A stretch of DNA of 64,000 bases from Desulfonispora thiosulfatigenes DSM 11270. GTDB taxonomy: Bacteria > Bacillota > Peptococcia > Peptococcales > Desulfonisporaceae. Position 1 is the stretch's first letter; every line of letters starts with the position of its first letter. Location: NCBI RefSeq assembly GCF_900176035.1, contig NZ_FWWT01000022.1, forward strand, positions 186,001 to 250,000. Direction: 5' to 3'. The translations under genes were made by a program, and so were the position numbers. Below the pieces are notes generated by a model, which was given only the letters and a program-made list of their open reading frames with translations, ran no database searches and was not told the DNA's origin. This document shows positions 17,053 to 25,718 of the stretch, one piece after another.

Positions 17053-17943
17053 ATGGACAGAGTAAATGAAGCTATTACGCTTGGAATATTTATTGGATTT
17101 CTTGCTAGAGTAATTCTTTTAAGGTCTGATTATAGAAATTATCCTTCATATCCCCATGAGTATGTTACTCATTTATCCTTAGGTCTTATTGCTGCAACCT
17201 TAGCTGCAATGGCAATTCCGGCTTTATTACAACGTGAATATACTGCTGTTACTTTTTTAGTATTAGCTGCTCAGCAATTTAGAGATATTCGTAATATGGA
17301 AAGGCAAACCCTTGCTAAACTTGAAGAAACTCTACTGGTGCGGAGAGGAAGCGATTACATAGAAGGTATTGCTAAGGTGTTTGAATCTAGAAATTATTTA
17401 GTTATGCTTTCTTCGTTATTTACAACAGGATGTGCAATTAAGTTTGGTTTAGTAGGGGGAACAATGGCAGGGATTATTTCATTATTAATAGCGAGAATGC
17501 TTATGAAAGGCACATATATTGAGGATATAGCTGAAATTAGTCCTGCAAAGGTAAGTTTTAAAAACTCCATATTAATGGTAGATGACATTGTAATTATGAA
17601 TGTAGGTTTAAAGTCATCAAAAGATAAAATTATGCAAGATGCAATAGGCGTAACTATTCATCCTAAGGATGATAATGCAAGACTAACATTAAATAATATC
17701 GGGCAAAGACAAGCAATTTTGCATAATGTTTCTACTTTGCTAGGTAGTAAAGTAGAAATAGGAGAGCCGGATTTTACGCCTTCTATTAGAAAAGATATTG
17801 ATACAGGGAAGCTTGGTTTGTTTGTTGTCCCAAATGAAAAAGATTTAGAATGTCTAATTAGTGCTATTTACAAAACACCGGTATTAGAGAGTTCTAAACA
17901 AAAACCTCTTTCAAATGAAATAGGGAGAAAAGCCTCCGATTAA
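17053..17943 (+). CDS. YIEGIA family membrane protein
   Basis: The name-giving motif is present literally in SDYIEGIAKVFESRNYLVM (about residues 97-115). The protein has N-terminal membrane helices (AITLGIFIGFLARVILL and LSLGLIAATLAAMAIPALL), a middle hydrophobic pair (around 120-150) and a soluble C-terminal domain of about 140 residues. It is widespread in spore-forming Clostridia and treated as sporulation-linked, but its function is not described. The ATG at 17053 has AGAGG at good spacing; the TTG at 17044 does not. The next three genes form a tight cassette with it. Confidence 0.88.
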   Translation: MDRVNEAITLGIFIGFLARVILLRSDYRNYPSYPHEYVTHLSLGLIAATLAAMAIPALLQREYTAVTFLVLAAQQFRDIRNMERQTLAKLEETLLVRRGSDYIEGIAKVFESRNYLVMLSSLFTTGCAIKFGLVGGTMAGIISLLIARMLMKGTYIEDIAEISPAKVSFKNSILMVDDIVIMNVGLKSSKDKIMQDAIGVTIHPKDDNARLTLNNIGQRQAILHNVSTLLGSKVEIGEPDFTPSIRKDIDTGKLGLFVVPNEKDLECLISAIYKTPVLESSKQKPLSNEIGRKASD

Positions 17944-17964
17944 GAAAATGAAAGGATGATATAG

Positions 17965-18156
17965 TTGGAAGTAGCATTAACAGAACAAATTTTAGCTATT
18001 ATTACCCTTGATAAAGATAAAGTAAATGGTAATGTACCCACATTTTTTGTTAATGATGAAAATGAAGCAGAGCATACGAGTTTGCTCTTAAGTAAAGTTT
18101 TAAAAGGTATGGTACATGATTTAGAAAATGGTGTATTTATTATTGTAAAGCACTAG
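17965..18156 (+). CDS. Small capping-complex subunit for YIEGIA
   Basis: A 63-residue protein starting at TTG 17965 with a good AAAGGATG site. It directly follows the YIEGIA gene and matches, in size and position, the small family annotated as the capping complex subunit for YIEGIA. Its body (NVPTFFVNDENEAEHTSLLL) has alternating strands and helices with no membrane helix. Function is unknown beyond the association by neighbourhood. Confidence 0.78.
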   Translation: MEVALTEQILAIITLDKDKVNGNVPTFFVNDENEAEHTSLLLSKVLKGMVHDLENGVFIIVKH

Positions 18157-18168
18157 GAGTGAGGATAA

Positions 18169-18627
18169 TTGTATATTATATATCATTGCTTTGGAGGTTC
18201 TCACTCATCTGTAACTTCTGCAAGTATCCATGTAGGTATATTAAAAGAGAATAAAATTCCTACTGCAAATGAACTTCTCGCATTACCTTATTATGACAAT
18301 CAAATCAATGAAGATCATGGATATCTTAGATTTATGGGTCATGATGAGTTTGGTAATCAAGTATATATTACTGGTAAGCAAAATTTAGGTGAAAGCTATG
18401 AAAAAATAATTAGAAGTTTAGCTAGTATTTTAAATATCCCAAATGAGGAAATTATATTTATTGATCCAATGCCTTATGTTAATTTTTTAATGGTTATAGG
18501 TGGATATTTATCGAGAAAACTAGGTTTGATAGCTATTGGAAGACCGATTGTTATATTAGGAACCCAAATATCATTTTACAAATTTTCTCATCTAGTGAAT
18601 ATTATTAAATATAAGTATGGTAGGTAA
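18169..18627 (+). CDS. DUF3189 family protein (copy 1)
   Basis: A 152-residue protein with the DUF3189 opening YIIYHCFGGSHSSVTSASIH and mid-protein LPYYDNQINEDHGYLRFMGHDEFGN. It begins at TTG 18169 after AGGAGTGAGG, 12 bases past the small YIEGIA partner. No catalytic motif is recognised. The second copy follows immediately; the two share the IIY-C-G-S-A-IH pattern, so they are tandem paralogues that may act as a pair. Confidence 0.82.
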   Translation: MYIIYHCFGGSHSSVTSASIHVGILKENKIPTANELLALPYYDNQINEDHGYLRFMGHDEFGNQVYITGKQNLGESYEKIIRSLASILNIPNEEIIFIDPMPYVNFLMVIGGYLSRKLGLIAIGRPIVILGTQISFYKFSHLVNIIKYKYGR

Positions 18628-18632
18628 TGTTT

Positions 18633-19043
18633 ATGAACATAATTTATTTGTGCCCATCAGGTAATTATGCCTCGTTAGTAGCTGCAAATATTCATTTAAA
18701 TAAACTAAAAAATAACGCTACTATTAAAGAAGTAGAACAATTACCTTATTATTTAGATATAAATAGTACAAAGGGGCAATTTTATTTTATTGGTCTGGAT
18801 AATAAAAAAAGATCAGTCTATACTTTAGCTATCGAAACACATCCTTCTATAATAACAAAAACAGCAGAAGACTTAATGAAAATTAGTCAAAAAAATGATA
18901 AGGAAATAAAGTTAGTTGATGTTTCCCCGTTTACACCTAAATATATTAAGCTAAGAAAATCGCCATTCTTTAAAAAGATATTGACTAAACATATTTCAAA
19001 GATGTTACTGGAGATTGATCGTCTAGTACAAAATAATACATGA
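18633..19043 (+). CDS. DUF3189 family protein (copy 2)
   Basis: A 136-residue paralogue of the previous protein, opening NIIYLCPSGNYASLVAANIH, followed by EVEQLPYYLDINSTKGQFYFIG. It is shorter and more lysine-rich at the C-terminus. The start is ATG 18633, six bases into the longer frame, with AGGT upstream. It is the last gene of the YIEGIA cassette. Confidence 0.8.
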   Translation: MNIIYLCPSGNYASLVAANIHLNKLKNNATIKEVEQLPYYLDINSTKGQFYFIGLDNKKRSVYTLAIETHPSIITKTAEDLMKISQKNDKEIKLVDVSPFTPKYIKLRKSPFFKKILTKHISKMLLEIDRLVQNNT

Positions 19044-19130
19044 TTAGATGACAGACCTGCCTTTTTCTTGACTATATCAAGACTATCATAGATAATGGAT
19101 AAGAAAAAAATAAAAAAGTGGTGTTAATAA

Positions 19131-20432
19131 ATGGGTTATGCAATAATAAGTGAAGTACTGCCTAATTCAATAGCAGAAGAATTAGAGCTTGAAATAGGAG
19201 ATAAGATATTAGAAATCAATAATCAACAAATGAATGATTTAATCGATTTCCAATTTTTGTGGGCAGATGAAGAAATAGATTTAGTGATTCAAAAAACAAG
19301 CGGAGAAGAAATTCTCTATCAAATAGAAAAAGATTATGATGAAAGTTTAGGGGTTGTCTTTGAAAAAGCAATTTTTGATAAAATGCGTACATGTAAAAAT
19401 AATTGCATTTTTTGTTTTGTTGCTCAGATGGCTCCGGGAATGAGAAGTTCTCTTTATGACAAAGATGATGATTATCGACTTTCAGTCTTACAAGGTAATT
19501 TTGTAACACTAACAAATTTAAAAGACGAAGATTTTGATAGGATTAAAAGGTATCACTTAAGTCCATTATATGTATCTGTACATACAACTAGTCCGGACTT
19601 ACGAGTTAGTTTATTAAACAATAAAAATGCATATAAAATTATAGACCAATTAAGGGATTTAGCAGAGGCAGGAATAGAATTTCATTGTCAAATTGTTTTA
19701 TGTCCTGGTATAAATGATGGTGAGTATTTAGAAAGAACGTTAACAGATTTAAAAAACTTATGGCCAAGCGTAAAATCTATTGCAGTAGTTCCAGTGGGGA
19801 TTACTAAATTCACTAAAAATCCTGAAAAATTTCCTTTTATAACTAGGGATTATGCACAAAACTTAGTTAATTACATTGAAAACAAACAACAACAATTTAA
19901 AAAAGAACTTGGAGATTCTTTAGTATTTGTTGCTGATGAACTTTATGTTAAAGCTTCAAAGATGTTTCCATCTAAAGAGGTTTATGAAGAGTTCCCTCAA
20001 ACAGAAAATGGAATTGGGATAGGAAGAATTTTTTTAGATGAATTTATGGAATTGGAAAAAACATTTCCTAAGGAGGTTTCTACCAAAAGTTATGTTGTTG
20101 TAACGGGTGTATCAGGACAATTTGTCTTAACACCTTTAATAGAAAGAATGTCTCAAATAAAGGGGCTAGATTTAGAATTAAAAACTGTTGAAAATAGTTT
20201 TTTTGGTCCAAGAGTAACGGTAACAGGTCTTTTAACAGGAACTGATCTTATTAAAAATCTTAGAGGTTTACCAAAAGGAACAAATGTAGTTATCTCAAAA
20301 GTTATGCTTAAACAAGAAGAAGATGTCTTTTTAGACGGATTAACCGTAGAAGATGTTCAAAGGGAACTAAATATAAATTTGATGTGTGTAGATAATACAG
20401 CTAGCGGTTTAATAAACCAAATATTAAGTTAG
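19131..20432 (+). CDS. DUF512 family radical-SAM-like protein with PDZ domain
   Basis: A 433-residue protein of the DUF512 / TIGR03279 family. A PDZ-like N-terminus (SEVLPNSIAEELELEIGDKI, residues 7-26) is followed by the cluster motif CKNNCIFCFVAQM (CxxxCxxC, about residues 87-99), typical of radical SAM enzymes, and by DDDYRLSVLQGNFVTLTN. The C-terminal half is the DUF512 domain. The reaction is unknown. It precedes der, a conserved order in Clostridia, and may relate to ribosome assembly or translation, which is inference only. Confidence 0.87.
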   Translation: MGYAIISEVLPNSIAEELELEIGDKILEINNQQMNDLIDFQFLWADEEIDLVIQKTSGEEILYQIEKDYDESLGVVFEKAIFDKMRTCKNNCIFCFVAQMAPGMRSSLYDKDDDYRLSVLQGNFVTLTNLKDEDFDRIKRYHLSPLYVSVHTTSPDLRVSLLNNKNAYKIIDQLRDLAEAGIEFHCQIVLCPGINDGEYLERTLTDLKNLWPSVKSIAVVPVGITKFTKNPEKFPFITRDYAQNLVNYIENKQQQFKKELGDSLVFVADELYVKASKMFPSKEVYEEFPQTENGIGIGRIFLDEFMELEKTFPKEVSTKSYVVVTGVSGQFVLTPLIERMSQIKGLDLELKTVENSFFGPRVTVTGLLTGTDLIKNLRGLPKGTNVVISKVMLKQEEDVFLDGLTVEDVQRELNINLMCVDNTASGLINQILS

Positions 20433-20458
20433 TGGAGTAATTAAAGGAGTGAAAGATA

Positions 20459-21772
20459 TTGAAACCCTTAGTGGCAATAGTAGGACGACCTAATGTCGGT
20501 AAATCTACTTTGTTTAATAGGTTAACAGGGGGAAGAATAGCTATTGTTGAAGATACCCCTGGTGTAACCAGAGATAGATTATATAGAGATGCTGAGTGGG
20601 AAAATAGAATATTTACAGTAATTGATACAGGTGGAATAGAAACTGGAAAAAATGATAAAATGATAGAAAGAATAAAAATTCAAGCACAAATAGCAATTGA
20701 AGAAGCAGATGTTATTTTATTTGTTATCGATGGAAGAACAGGCATTACAGTTGAAGACCAAGAAATTTCACTGATGCTAAGAAAGACTAAAAAAAATGTT
20801 ATTTTAGTAGTAAACAAAATTGAAGATTATTCTGATCCAACAACGATGTATGAGTTTTATTCTTTAGGATTAGGAGAACCTAATTATATTTCAGCTGCTC
20901 ATGGCATGAATACAGGTGATTTACTAGATAATGTAGTAGAGAAATTACCTAAAAATGATGAAGAAATAATTGACCCTGATATAATAATGTTGGCAGTTGC
21001 AGGTAGACCAAATGTTGGGAAATCATCATTGGTTAATACTATACTTGGTAAAGAAAGAGTTATCGTTAGCGATGTTGCAGGTACAACAAGAGATGCAATA
21101 GACACTAAATTTATGCGTAATTCTCAAGAATATGTGATTATTGATACAGCAGGAATGAGACGCAGGGGAAAAATATACGATAATACTGAAAGGTATAGTG
21201 TTATTAGATCTTTACGAGCAATAGATAGATCAGATGTTGTGCTACTTGTTATGGACGCAAAAGATGGCATAACTGAACAAGACAAAAAGGTTATTGGCTA
21301 TGCTCATGAACAAGGAAAAGGATGTATTTTAGTTATTAACAAATGGGACCTAATTGAAAAAGATGATAAAACCTTACATAATTTTGAAAAGAAAGTTCGT
21401 AAGGAATTATTATTTTTACAGTATGCTCCAATTATATTTGTTTCTGCAGTTACAAAACAAAGGACTGACAAAATTCTTGAAATAGTAGATTATGTAGCAG
21501 AACAACAAAGTAATAGAGTAAGTACAAGTGCATTAAACCAGGTAATCACAGAAGCTACTCAATTAAATCCTCCGCCTTCAGATAAAGGGAAACGTTTAAA
21601 AATTCTTTATACAACGCAAGTAGGTATTAAACCACCGACATTTATACTTTTTGTTAATGAACCTGAAATAATGCATTTCTCCTATAAAAGATATTTAGAA
21701 AATAAAATAAGGGACTCTTTTGGTTTTGAAGGAACCCCTATAAGATTAGTTGCTAGAAAAAAGTCTGAGTAA
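20459..21772 (+). CDS. der: Ribosome biogenesis GTPase Der
   Basis: An essential double-GTPase for 50S subunit assembly. Two G domains are seen, with P-loops GRPNVGKST (residues 8-16) and GRPNVGKSS (about 181-189), switch motifs DTPGVTRDR and DVAGTTRDA, NKxD motifs (VVNKIED and VINKWDL), and the C-terminal KH-like domain. 437 residues is normal. TTG 20459 follows AAAGGAGTG. Co-oriented with plsY and gpsA, 12 bases upstream of plsY. Confidence 0.96.
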   Translation: MKPLVAIVGRPNVGKSTLFNRLTGGRIAIVEDTPGVTRDRLYRDAEWENRIFTVIDTGGIETGKNDKMIERIKIQAQIAIEEADVILFVIDGRTGITVEDQEISLMLRKTKKNVILVVNKIEDYSDPTTMYEFYSLGLGEPNYISAAHGMNTGDLLDNVVEKLPKNDEEIIDPDIIMLAVAGRPNVGKSSLVNTILGKERVIVSDVAGTTRDAIDTKFMRNSQEYVIIDTAGMRRRGKIYDNTERYSVIRSLRAIDRSDVVLLVMDAKDGITEQDKKVIGYAHEQGKGCILVINKWDLIEKDDKTLHNFEKKVRKELLFLQYAPIIFVSAVTKQRTDKILEIVDYVAEQQSNRVSTSALNQVITEATQLNPPPSDKGKRLKILYTTQVGIKPPTFILFVNEPEIMHFSYKRYLENKIRDSFGFEGTPIRLVARKKSE

Positions 21773-21784
21773 GAGGGGAAAACA

Positions 21785-22393
21785 ATGCAATGGCTTAAGA
21801 TAATTTCTTTTGGTTATTTACTTGGTTCAATTCCTTTTGGGCTTATAATAGGTAGATTATATGGTAAGGATGTAAGGAAATTTGGAAGTAAAAACATTGG
21901 TTTTACTAATGTTTGGCGAGTAATTGGGCTTGTTCCTGCATTGCTTGTATTAACTTTAGATGCACTCAAGGGATATTTATCCGTATATTATGGTTATCAA
22001 ATAGGTGGTGAATTATTTGCTATTGTAGGGGCAATAGCGAGTGTTTGTGGACATATGTTTCCTCTTTATCTTAAATTTAAAGGTGGTAAAGGTGTAGCTA
22101 CCGCTTTAGGAGTAATAATTTTTTTATCTCCTAAGGTAACACTTTTTGCAGTTATTATTTGGTTAGTTGTAACATTTATAACTAGGTATGTTTCACTTGC
22201 ATCAATTTTAGCTGCAATATTTGTGCCTTTTGGCATGTATTTTTTACAAAAACCATTAGTTTATGTAATATTTGCAATCATTGGATCAATTTCTATTGTA
22301 TTTAAGCATTCTGAAAATATAAAAAAACTAATTAATAGGACAGAAAATAAAATAGGTTCTAAAATTTCTATTTCGAAAGGAGGACCATTATGA
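21785..22393 (+). CDS. plsY: Acyl-phosphate:glycerol-3-phosphate acyltransferase
   Basis: An integral membrane enzyme transferring the acyl group from acyl phosphate to glycerol 3-phosphate, the first step of phospholipid synthesis. Its three conserved motifs are visible: GSIPFGLIIGR (14-24), the KNIGFTNVWRV region, and GHMFPLYLKFKGGKGVATALG (about 96-116). 202 residues. Its TGA overlaps the gpsA ATG (ATGA), coupling the enzyme to the one that makes its substrate. Confidence 0.95.
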   Translation: MQWLKIISFGYLLGSIPFGLIIGRLYGKDVRKFGSKNIGFTNVWRVIGLVPALLVLTLDALKGYLSVYYGYQIGGELFAIVGAIASVCGHMFPLYLKFKGGKGVATALGVIIFLSPKVTLFAVIIWLVVTFITRYVSLASILAAIFVPFGMYFLQKPLVYVIFAIIGSISIVFKHSENIKKLINRTENKIGSKISISKGGPL

Positions 22394-23400
22394 ATAAAGT
22401 AGCTGTTTTAGGTTCAGGTAGCTGGGGAACAGCATTAGCTATTACCCTCGCTAAAAAAGGATATGATACCAATATTTGGGCTAGGAGGTCTTCCCTAGCA
22501 CAGGAGCTAAATGAAAACAAAGAAAACAAGCAATATTTACCAGGTGTCGTGATTCCTAATAATATCTACAGTTCAGCTGATTTAGAAAAGGTTATTCATA
22601 AGGCAAAGTATATAGTTATGTCTATACCTACCCACGGGATTAGAGAAGTAGCCTTACAATTAAAAAATATAATTAAACCTGATTCCATTTTAATTAATAC
22701 TTCTAAAGGTATAGAGCCAGGCACTTTAATGCTACAACATGAGGTAATTGAAGAAGAAATTCCTGAGATGTATGAAAGAATTGCCCTACTATCAGGACCT
22801 AGTCATGCTGAAGAAGTAGGTAAAGAGTTACCTACTGCTGTTGTAGTTGCTTCAAGAATAAGTGAGGTAGCTACTGAAATTCAAGATTTATTCATTTCAC
22901 CAAAGTTTAGAGTATATACTAATTTAGATGTTATTGGAGTAGAAGTAGGAGGAGCTTTAAAAAATGTAATTGCTTTAGCTACAGGGATAGCAGATGGATT
23001 AGGCTTTGGAGATAATACAAAGGCAGCAATAATAACAAGAGGTTTAACGGAAATAGCACGTATTGGTAAAAAAATGGGTGCAAATGATCTTACTTTTGCT
23101 GGTTTAACTGGTATAGGAGATTTAGTTGTTACTTGTAATAGTATGCATAGCCGTAATCGTAGAGCAGGAATAGCTATAGGTCAAGGTAAAAAGTTAGATA
23201 CAATATTAGCCGAAATGGGTATGGTAGTTGAAGGAGTTAGAACCTGTAAAGCTACTATGGAATTAAGTAAGAAATATGATGTAGAGTTACCTATTTCAAA
23301 GGAAGTATATAATGTATTATTTGAAGGTGTCACGCCAGAAAAAGCGGTAGTTAATTTAATGACAAGATTAAAAACGCATGAAGTTGAATCAGTATTTTAA
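22390..23400 (+). CDS. gpsA: Glycerol-3-phosphate dehydrogenase (NAD(P)+)
   Basis: Makes glycerol 3-phosphate from dihydroxyacetone phosphate for phospholipids. The nucleotide-binding motif GSGSWGTALA lies at residues 7-16. Catalytic-domain motifs GVEVGGALKNVIALATGIADG and FAGLTGIGDLVVTC are clear. 336 residues is normal. GAAAGGAGG precedes the start. It is coupled to plsY and followed by a strong terminator, ending the der-plsY-gpsA unit before spoIVA. Confidence 0.96.
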   Translation: MNKVAVLGSGSWGTALAITLAKKGYDTNIWARRSSLAQELNENKENKQYLPGVVIPNNIYSSADLEKVIHKAKYIVMSIPTHGIREVALQLKNIIKPDSILINTSKGIEPGTLMLQHEVIEEEIPEMYERIALLSGPSHAEEVGKELPTAVVVASRISEVATEIQDLFISPKFRVYTNLDVIGVEVGGALKNVIALATGIADGLGFGDNTKAAIITRGLTEIARIGKKMGANDLTFAGLTGIGDLVVTCNSMHSRNRRAGIAIGQGKKLDTILAEMGMVVEGVRTCKATMELSKKYDVELPISKEVYNVLFEGVTPEKAVVNLMTRLKTHEVESVF

Positions 23401-23405
23401 TATAT

Positions 23406-23438
23406 TAAAAAAAAAGACCTTTTTAGGTCTTTTTTTTA
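23406..23438 (+). terminator. Rho-independent terminator after gpsA
   Basis: An AAAAAAAGACCT/AGGTCTTTTTTT hairpin with a long T run. Confidence 0.9.
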
Positions 23439-23498
23439 TTTAAGCAAATATATATTAAGTACAATATAAATTAATTTATTTTTGTAATATTTTTTTTG

Positions 23499-23526
23499 TA
23501 ATATTTAAAGAGTTTGGACATATAAA
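23499..23526 (+). promoter_or_regulatory. Putative sigma-E promoter for spoIVA
   Basis: TAATATT at 23499-23505 (full match to the sigma-E -35, KMATATT) is followed after 13 bases by CATATAAA at 23519-23526 (6 of 8 to CATACAAT). spoIVA is sigma-E dependent in Bacillus, and the predicted start point leaves a leader of about 30 bases with GGGGG before ATG 23565. Confidence 0.55.
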
Positions 23527-23564
23527 TATTAATGTTAAAGATGTACTAAGGGGGTAGATTAATA

Positions 23565-25085
23565 ATGAACTATGATAAAGTAGAAAAACTAGAAGAACTT
23601 GAGGACTTTGAAAATTACACAATTTTTGAGGACATTGCAAATCGAACAGGTGGTAATATCTATGTTTCAGCTGTAGGACCTGTTCGCACAGGTAAATCAA
23701 CCTTTATCAAAAAGTTTATGGATTTAATAGTATTACCAGCAATAGAGGATAAATATGACAAAGAAAGAACTATTGACTCTTTACCACAAAGTGGAGCTGG
23801 AAAAACTATTATGACAACTGAACCTAAATTTGTTCCAGATGAAGCTGTACAATTACAAATTAGAGATGGAATTAATGTTAAAGTAAGATTAGTTGATTGT
23901 GTTGGTTATTCAGTTGAGGGAGCTCTTGGTTATGAAGAAGCTGATGGACCAAGAATGGTACGAACTCCATGGGCAGAGGATCCAGTACCCTTTCATGAAG
24001 CTGCTGAAATTGGTACAAGAAAAGTAATAACTGACCATTCTACTATAGGTCTTGTAATTACAGCTGATGGAAGTTTTAATGATATTCCAAGAGAAAATTA
24101 TATTGATTCTGAACAAAGGGTAGTATCAGAGTTAAAAGAATTAAACAAACCATTTATAGTTTTATTAAATACGATTAATCCTGAAGATCAAGAAACTTTA
24201 GAACTTGCAGAAAGTTTAGAAAAGAATTATGATGTACCAGTTATACCAATGAACATTGCACAAATGGAAGAAGAAGAGCTAATGAGAGTTATGGAAGAAG
24301 TTCTTTTTGAATTCCCAGTTGCGGAAGTAAACATTAGTTTACCAAAATGGATAGAAGAACTTGAAAATGAGCATTGGTTAAGAGCTCAATTTGAGGATGC
24401 AGTACATAGCACAATTAGTGAAGTTAAAAGATTAAGGGATATTGATAATGCAATTGAATGTTTAGCTGCTTATGATTTTGTAAATGATGTTGTAATTGAT
24501 AATATGGATATGGGTACAGGGATAGCTCATATAAAAATGTCTGCAGAAGATAGTTTATTTTACAGAGTTTATAAAGAGATAACTGGTGAAGAAGTTGCAG
24601 GTTTACATGATATTATTAACTTAACAAAAGTTTATGTAGATACTAAAAGAGAATATGATAAAGTTGAAAGTGCTTTATTAGATGTAAAAGAAACTGGTTA
24701 TGGAATGGTTGCTCCAACATTAAGTGAAATGAGTTTAGAAGAACCTGAATTATTTAAGAAATCAGGAAACTTTGGAGTAAAATTAAAAGCTAGTGCACCA
24801 ACTTTACACATAATTAGGTCTGATATAACTACTGAAATTACTCCTATGATGGGATCAGAAAAACAATGTGAAGATTTAGTTAGATATTTATTAGAAAAAT
24901 TTGAAGAAAACCCAACTTTAATGTGGAACTATGATATTTTTGGAAAATCACTTCATGATTTAGTAAATGAAAACATTCAAGGCAAATTACAGAAAATGCC
25001 TGAAAATGTGCAGCGTAAATTACAAGAAGCACTTAAACGTGTTGTAAATGATGGTAGTGGTGGGCTAATTTGTATTATAATCTAA
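23565..25085 (+). CDS. spoIVA: Stage IV sporulation protein A
   Basis: SpoIVA is the ATPase that polymerises on the forespore surface as the basement layer of the spore coat, anchored by SpoVM. The 506-residue protein (Bacillus 492) carries the Walker A GPVRTGKST at residues 38-46, the DCVGY-type Walker B region (RLVDCVGYSVEGALGYEE) and the long TRAFAC-like middle with long coiled segments, ending in the conserved hydrophobic C-terminus (NDGSGGLICIII). It stands alone between terminators with a sigma-E-like promoter, as expected for mother-cell expression. A SpoVM homologue is found at 50625-50690. Confidence 0.97.
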   Translation: MNYDKVEKLEELEDFENYTIFEDIANRTGGNIYVSAVGPVRTGKSTFIKKFMDLIVLPAIEDKYDKERTIDSLPQSGAGKTIMTTEPKFVPDEAVQLQIRDGINVKVRLVDCVGYSVEGALGYEEADGPRMVRTPWAEDPVPFHEAAEIGTRKVITDHSTIGLVITADGSFNDIPRENYIDSEQRVVSELKELNKPFIVLLNTINPEDQETLELAESLEKNYDVPVIPMNIAQMEEEELMRVMEEVLFEFPVAEVNISLPKWIEELENEHWLRAQFEDAVHSTISEVKRLRDIDNAIECLAAYDFVNDVVIDNMDMGTGIAHIKMSAEDSLFYRVYKEITGEEVAGLHDIINLTKVYVDTKREYDKVESALLDVKETGYGMVAPTLSEMSLEEPELFKKSGNFGVKLKASAPTLHIIRSDITTEITPMMGSEKQCEDLVRYLLEKFEENPTLMWNYDIFGKSLHDLVNENIQGKLQKMPENVQRKLQEALKRVVNDGSGGLICIII

Positions 25086-25110
25086 TCGGTCGTTTGACCG
25101 ATTTTTTTTT
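25084..25110 (+). terminator. First terminator after spoIVA
   Basis: AATCGGTC/GACCGATT, 8 bp with a GTTT loop, then nine T; it includes the stop region. Confidence 0.92.
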
Positions 25111-25124
25111 CCTAATAAAAACAG

Positions 25125-25160
25125 CTAAAAAACCACTTTTAAATAAAGGTGGTTTTTTAG
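25125..25160 (+). terminator. Second, tandem terminator after spoIVA
   Basis: A 16-base arm pair centred on CCACTTT/AAAGGTGG with flanking A6/T6. It is symmetrical, but no convergent gene needs it on the other strand. Tandem terminators insulate the threonine operon from spoIVA. Confidence 0.8.
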
Positions 25161-25180
25161 TTGATATATAATATATAATC

Positions 25181-25208
25181 TTGACAAAGGAATAAAACAT
25201 ATGATAAT
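25181..25208 (+). promoter_or_regulatory. Sigma-A promoter of the threonine operon
   Basis: TTGACA (25181-25186) with GATAAT (25203-25208) at 16 bases. The transcript would start near 25215, so the leader is short. No T-box, threonine attenuator or riboswitch is visible. Confidence 0.75.
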
Positions 25209-25240
25209 GTCTACCCTATAAGGAAATTAATCCGCAATGG

Positions 25241-25708
25241 ATGGACAGAGGTGGTGCAAATGTTTATAACAGAAAAAAAAAATTTTATATCGTCAGTAAA
25301 GAAATTTTACCGGAAGCAATAATTAAAACAGCAAAGGTTAAAGAAGTTCTCGCCCAAAAAAAAGCGGAAACTGTAAATGAAGCTGTTTTGATGGTTGGTT
25401 TAAGTAGAAGTGCATTTTATAAATACAGGGATGGAGTTTTTCCTTTTTACGAAGCAAGTAAGGAAAGAATAGTTACAATAATGGTTATTATGAATCACAC
25501 TTCTGGCGTTTTATCTACTTGTTTAAATGTAATAGCAGAAACTAAAGGAAGTGTATTAACCATTAATCAAGGAATACCATTACAAGATGTTGCTTATGTA
25601 TCTATTTCAATTGAAACAGCAGGTATGGATATAAATATCGAAGAGCTAATTGATGCGCTAAATAATATATCAGGCATTAAAAAAGTTGAAATTGTTGGAC
25701 AAAGCTAG
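25241..25708 (+). CDS. ACT domain protein, PheB-like (5' end probably frameshifted)
   Basis: The body matches the PheB/YisX-type ACT protein family: VKEVLAQKKAETVNEAVLMV, then GLSRSAFYKYRDGVFPF, then a C-terminal ACT domain of about 70 residues (IVTIMVIMNHTSGVLS). Such proteins sense amino acids and lie before hom/thrB in many Firmicutes. The start is odd: ATG 25241 has no ribosome-binding site, while a fine AGAGGTGG site sits seven bases before ATG 25260 in another frame. One extra A in the A10 run at 25273-25282 would give MFITEKKKFYIV, the usual N-terminus. First gene of the threonine operon. Confidence 0.82.
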   Translation: MDRGGANVYNRKKKFYIVSKEILPEAIIKTAKVKEVLAQKKAETVNEAVLMVGLSRSAFYKYRDGVFPFYEASKERIVTIMVIMNHTSGVLSTCLNVIAETKGSVLTINQGIPLQDVAYVSISIETAGMDINIEELIDALNNISGIKKVEIVGQS

Positions 25709-25718
25709 GAGGGAAAAA

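Noticed and set aside
25209-25259. T-box or threonine attenuator before the ACT-hom-thrB operon
   Set aside because: The leader from the mapped promoter is too short; no T-box AGGGTGGNACC motif, leader peptide or terminator is present.
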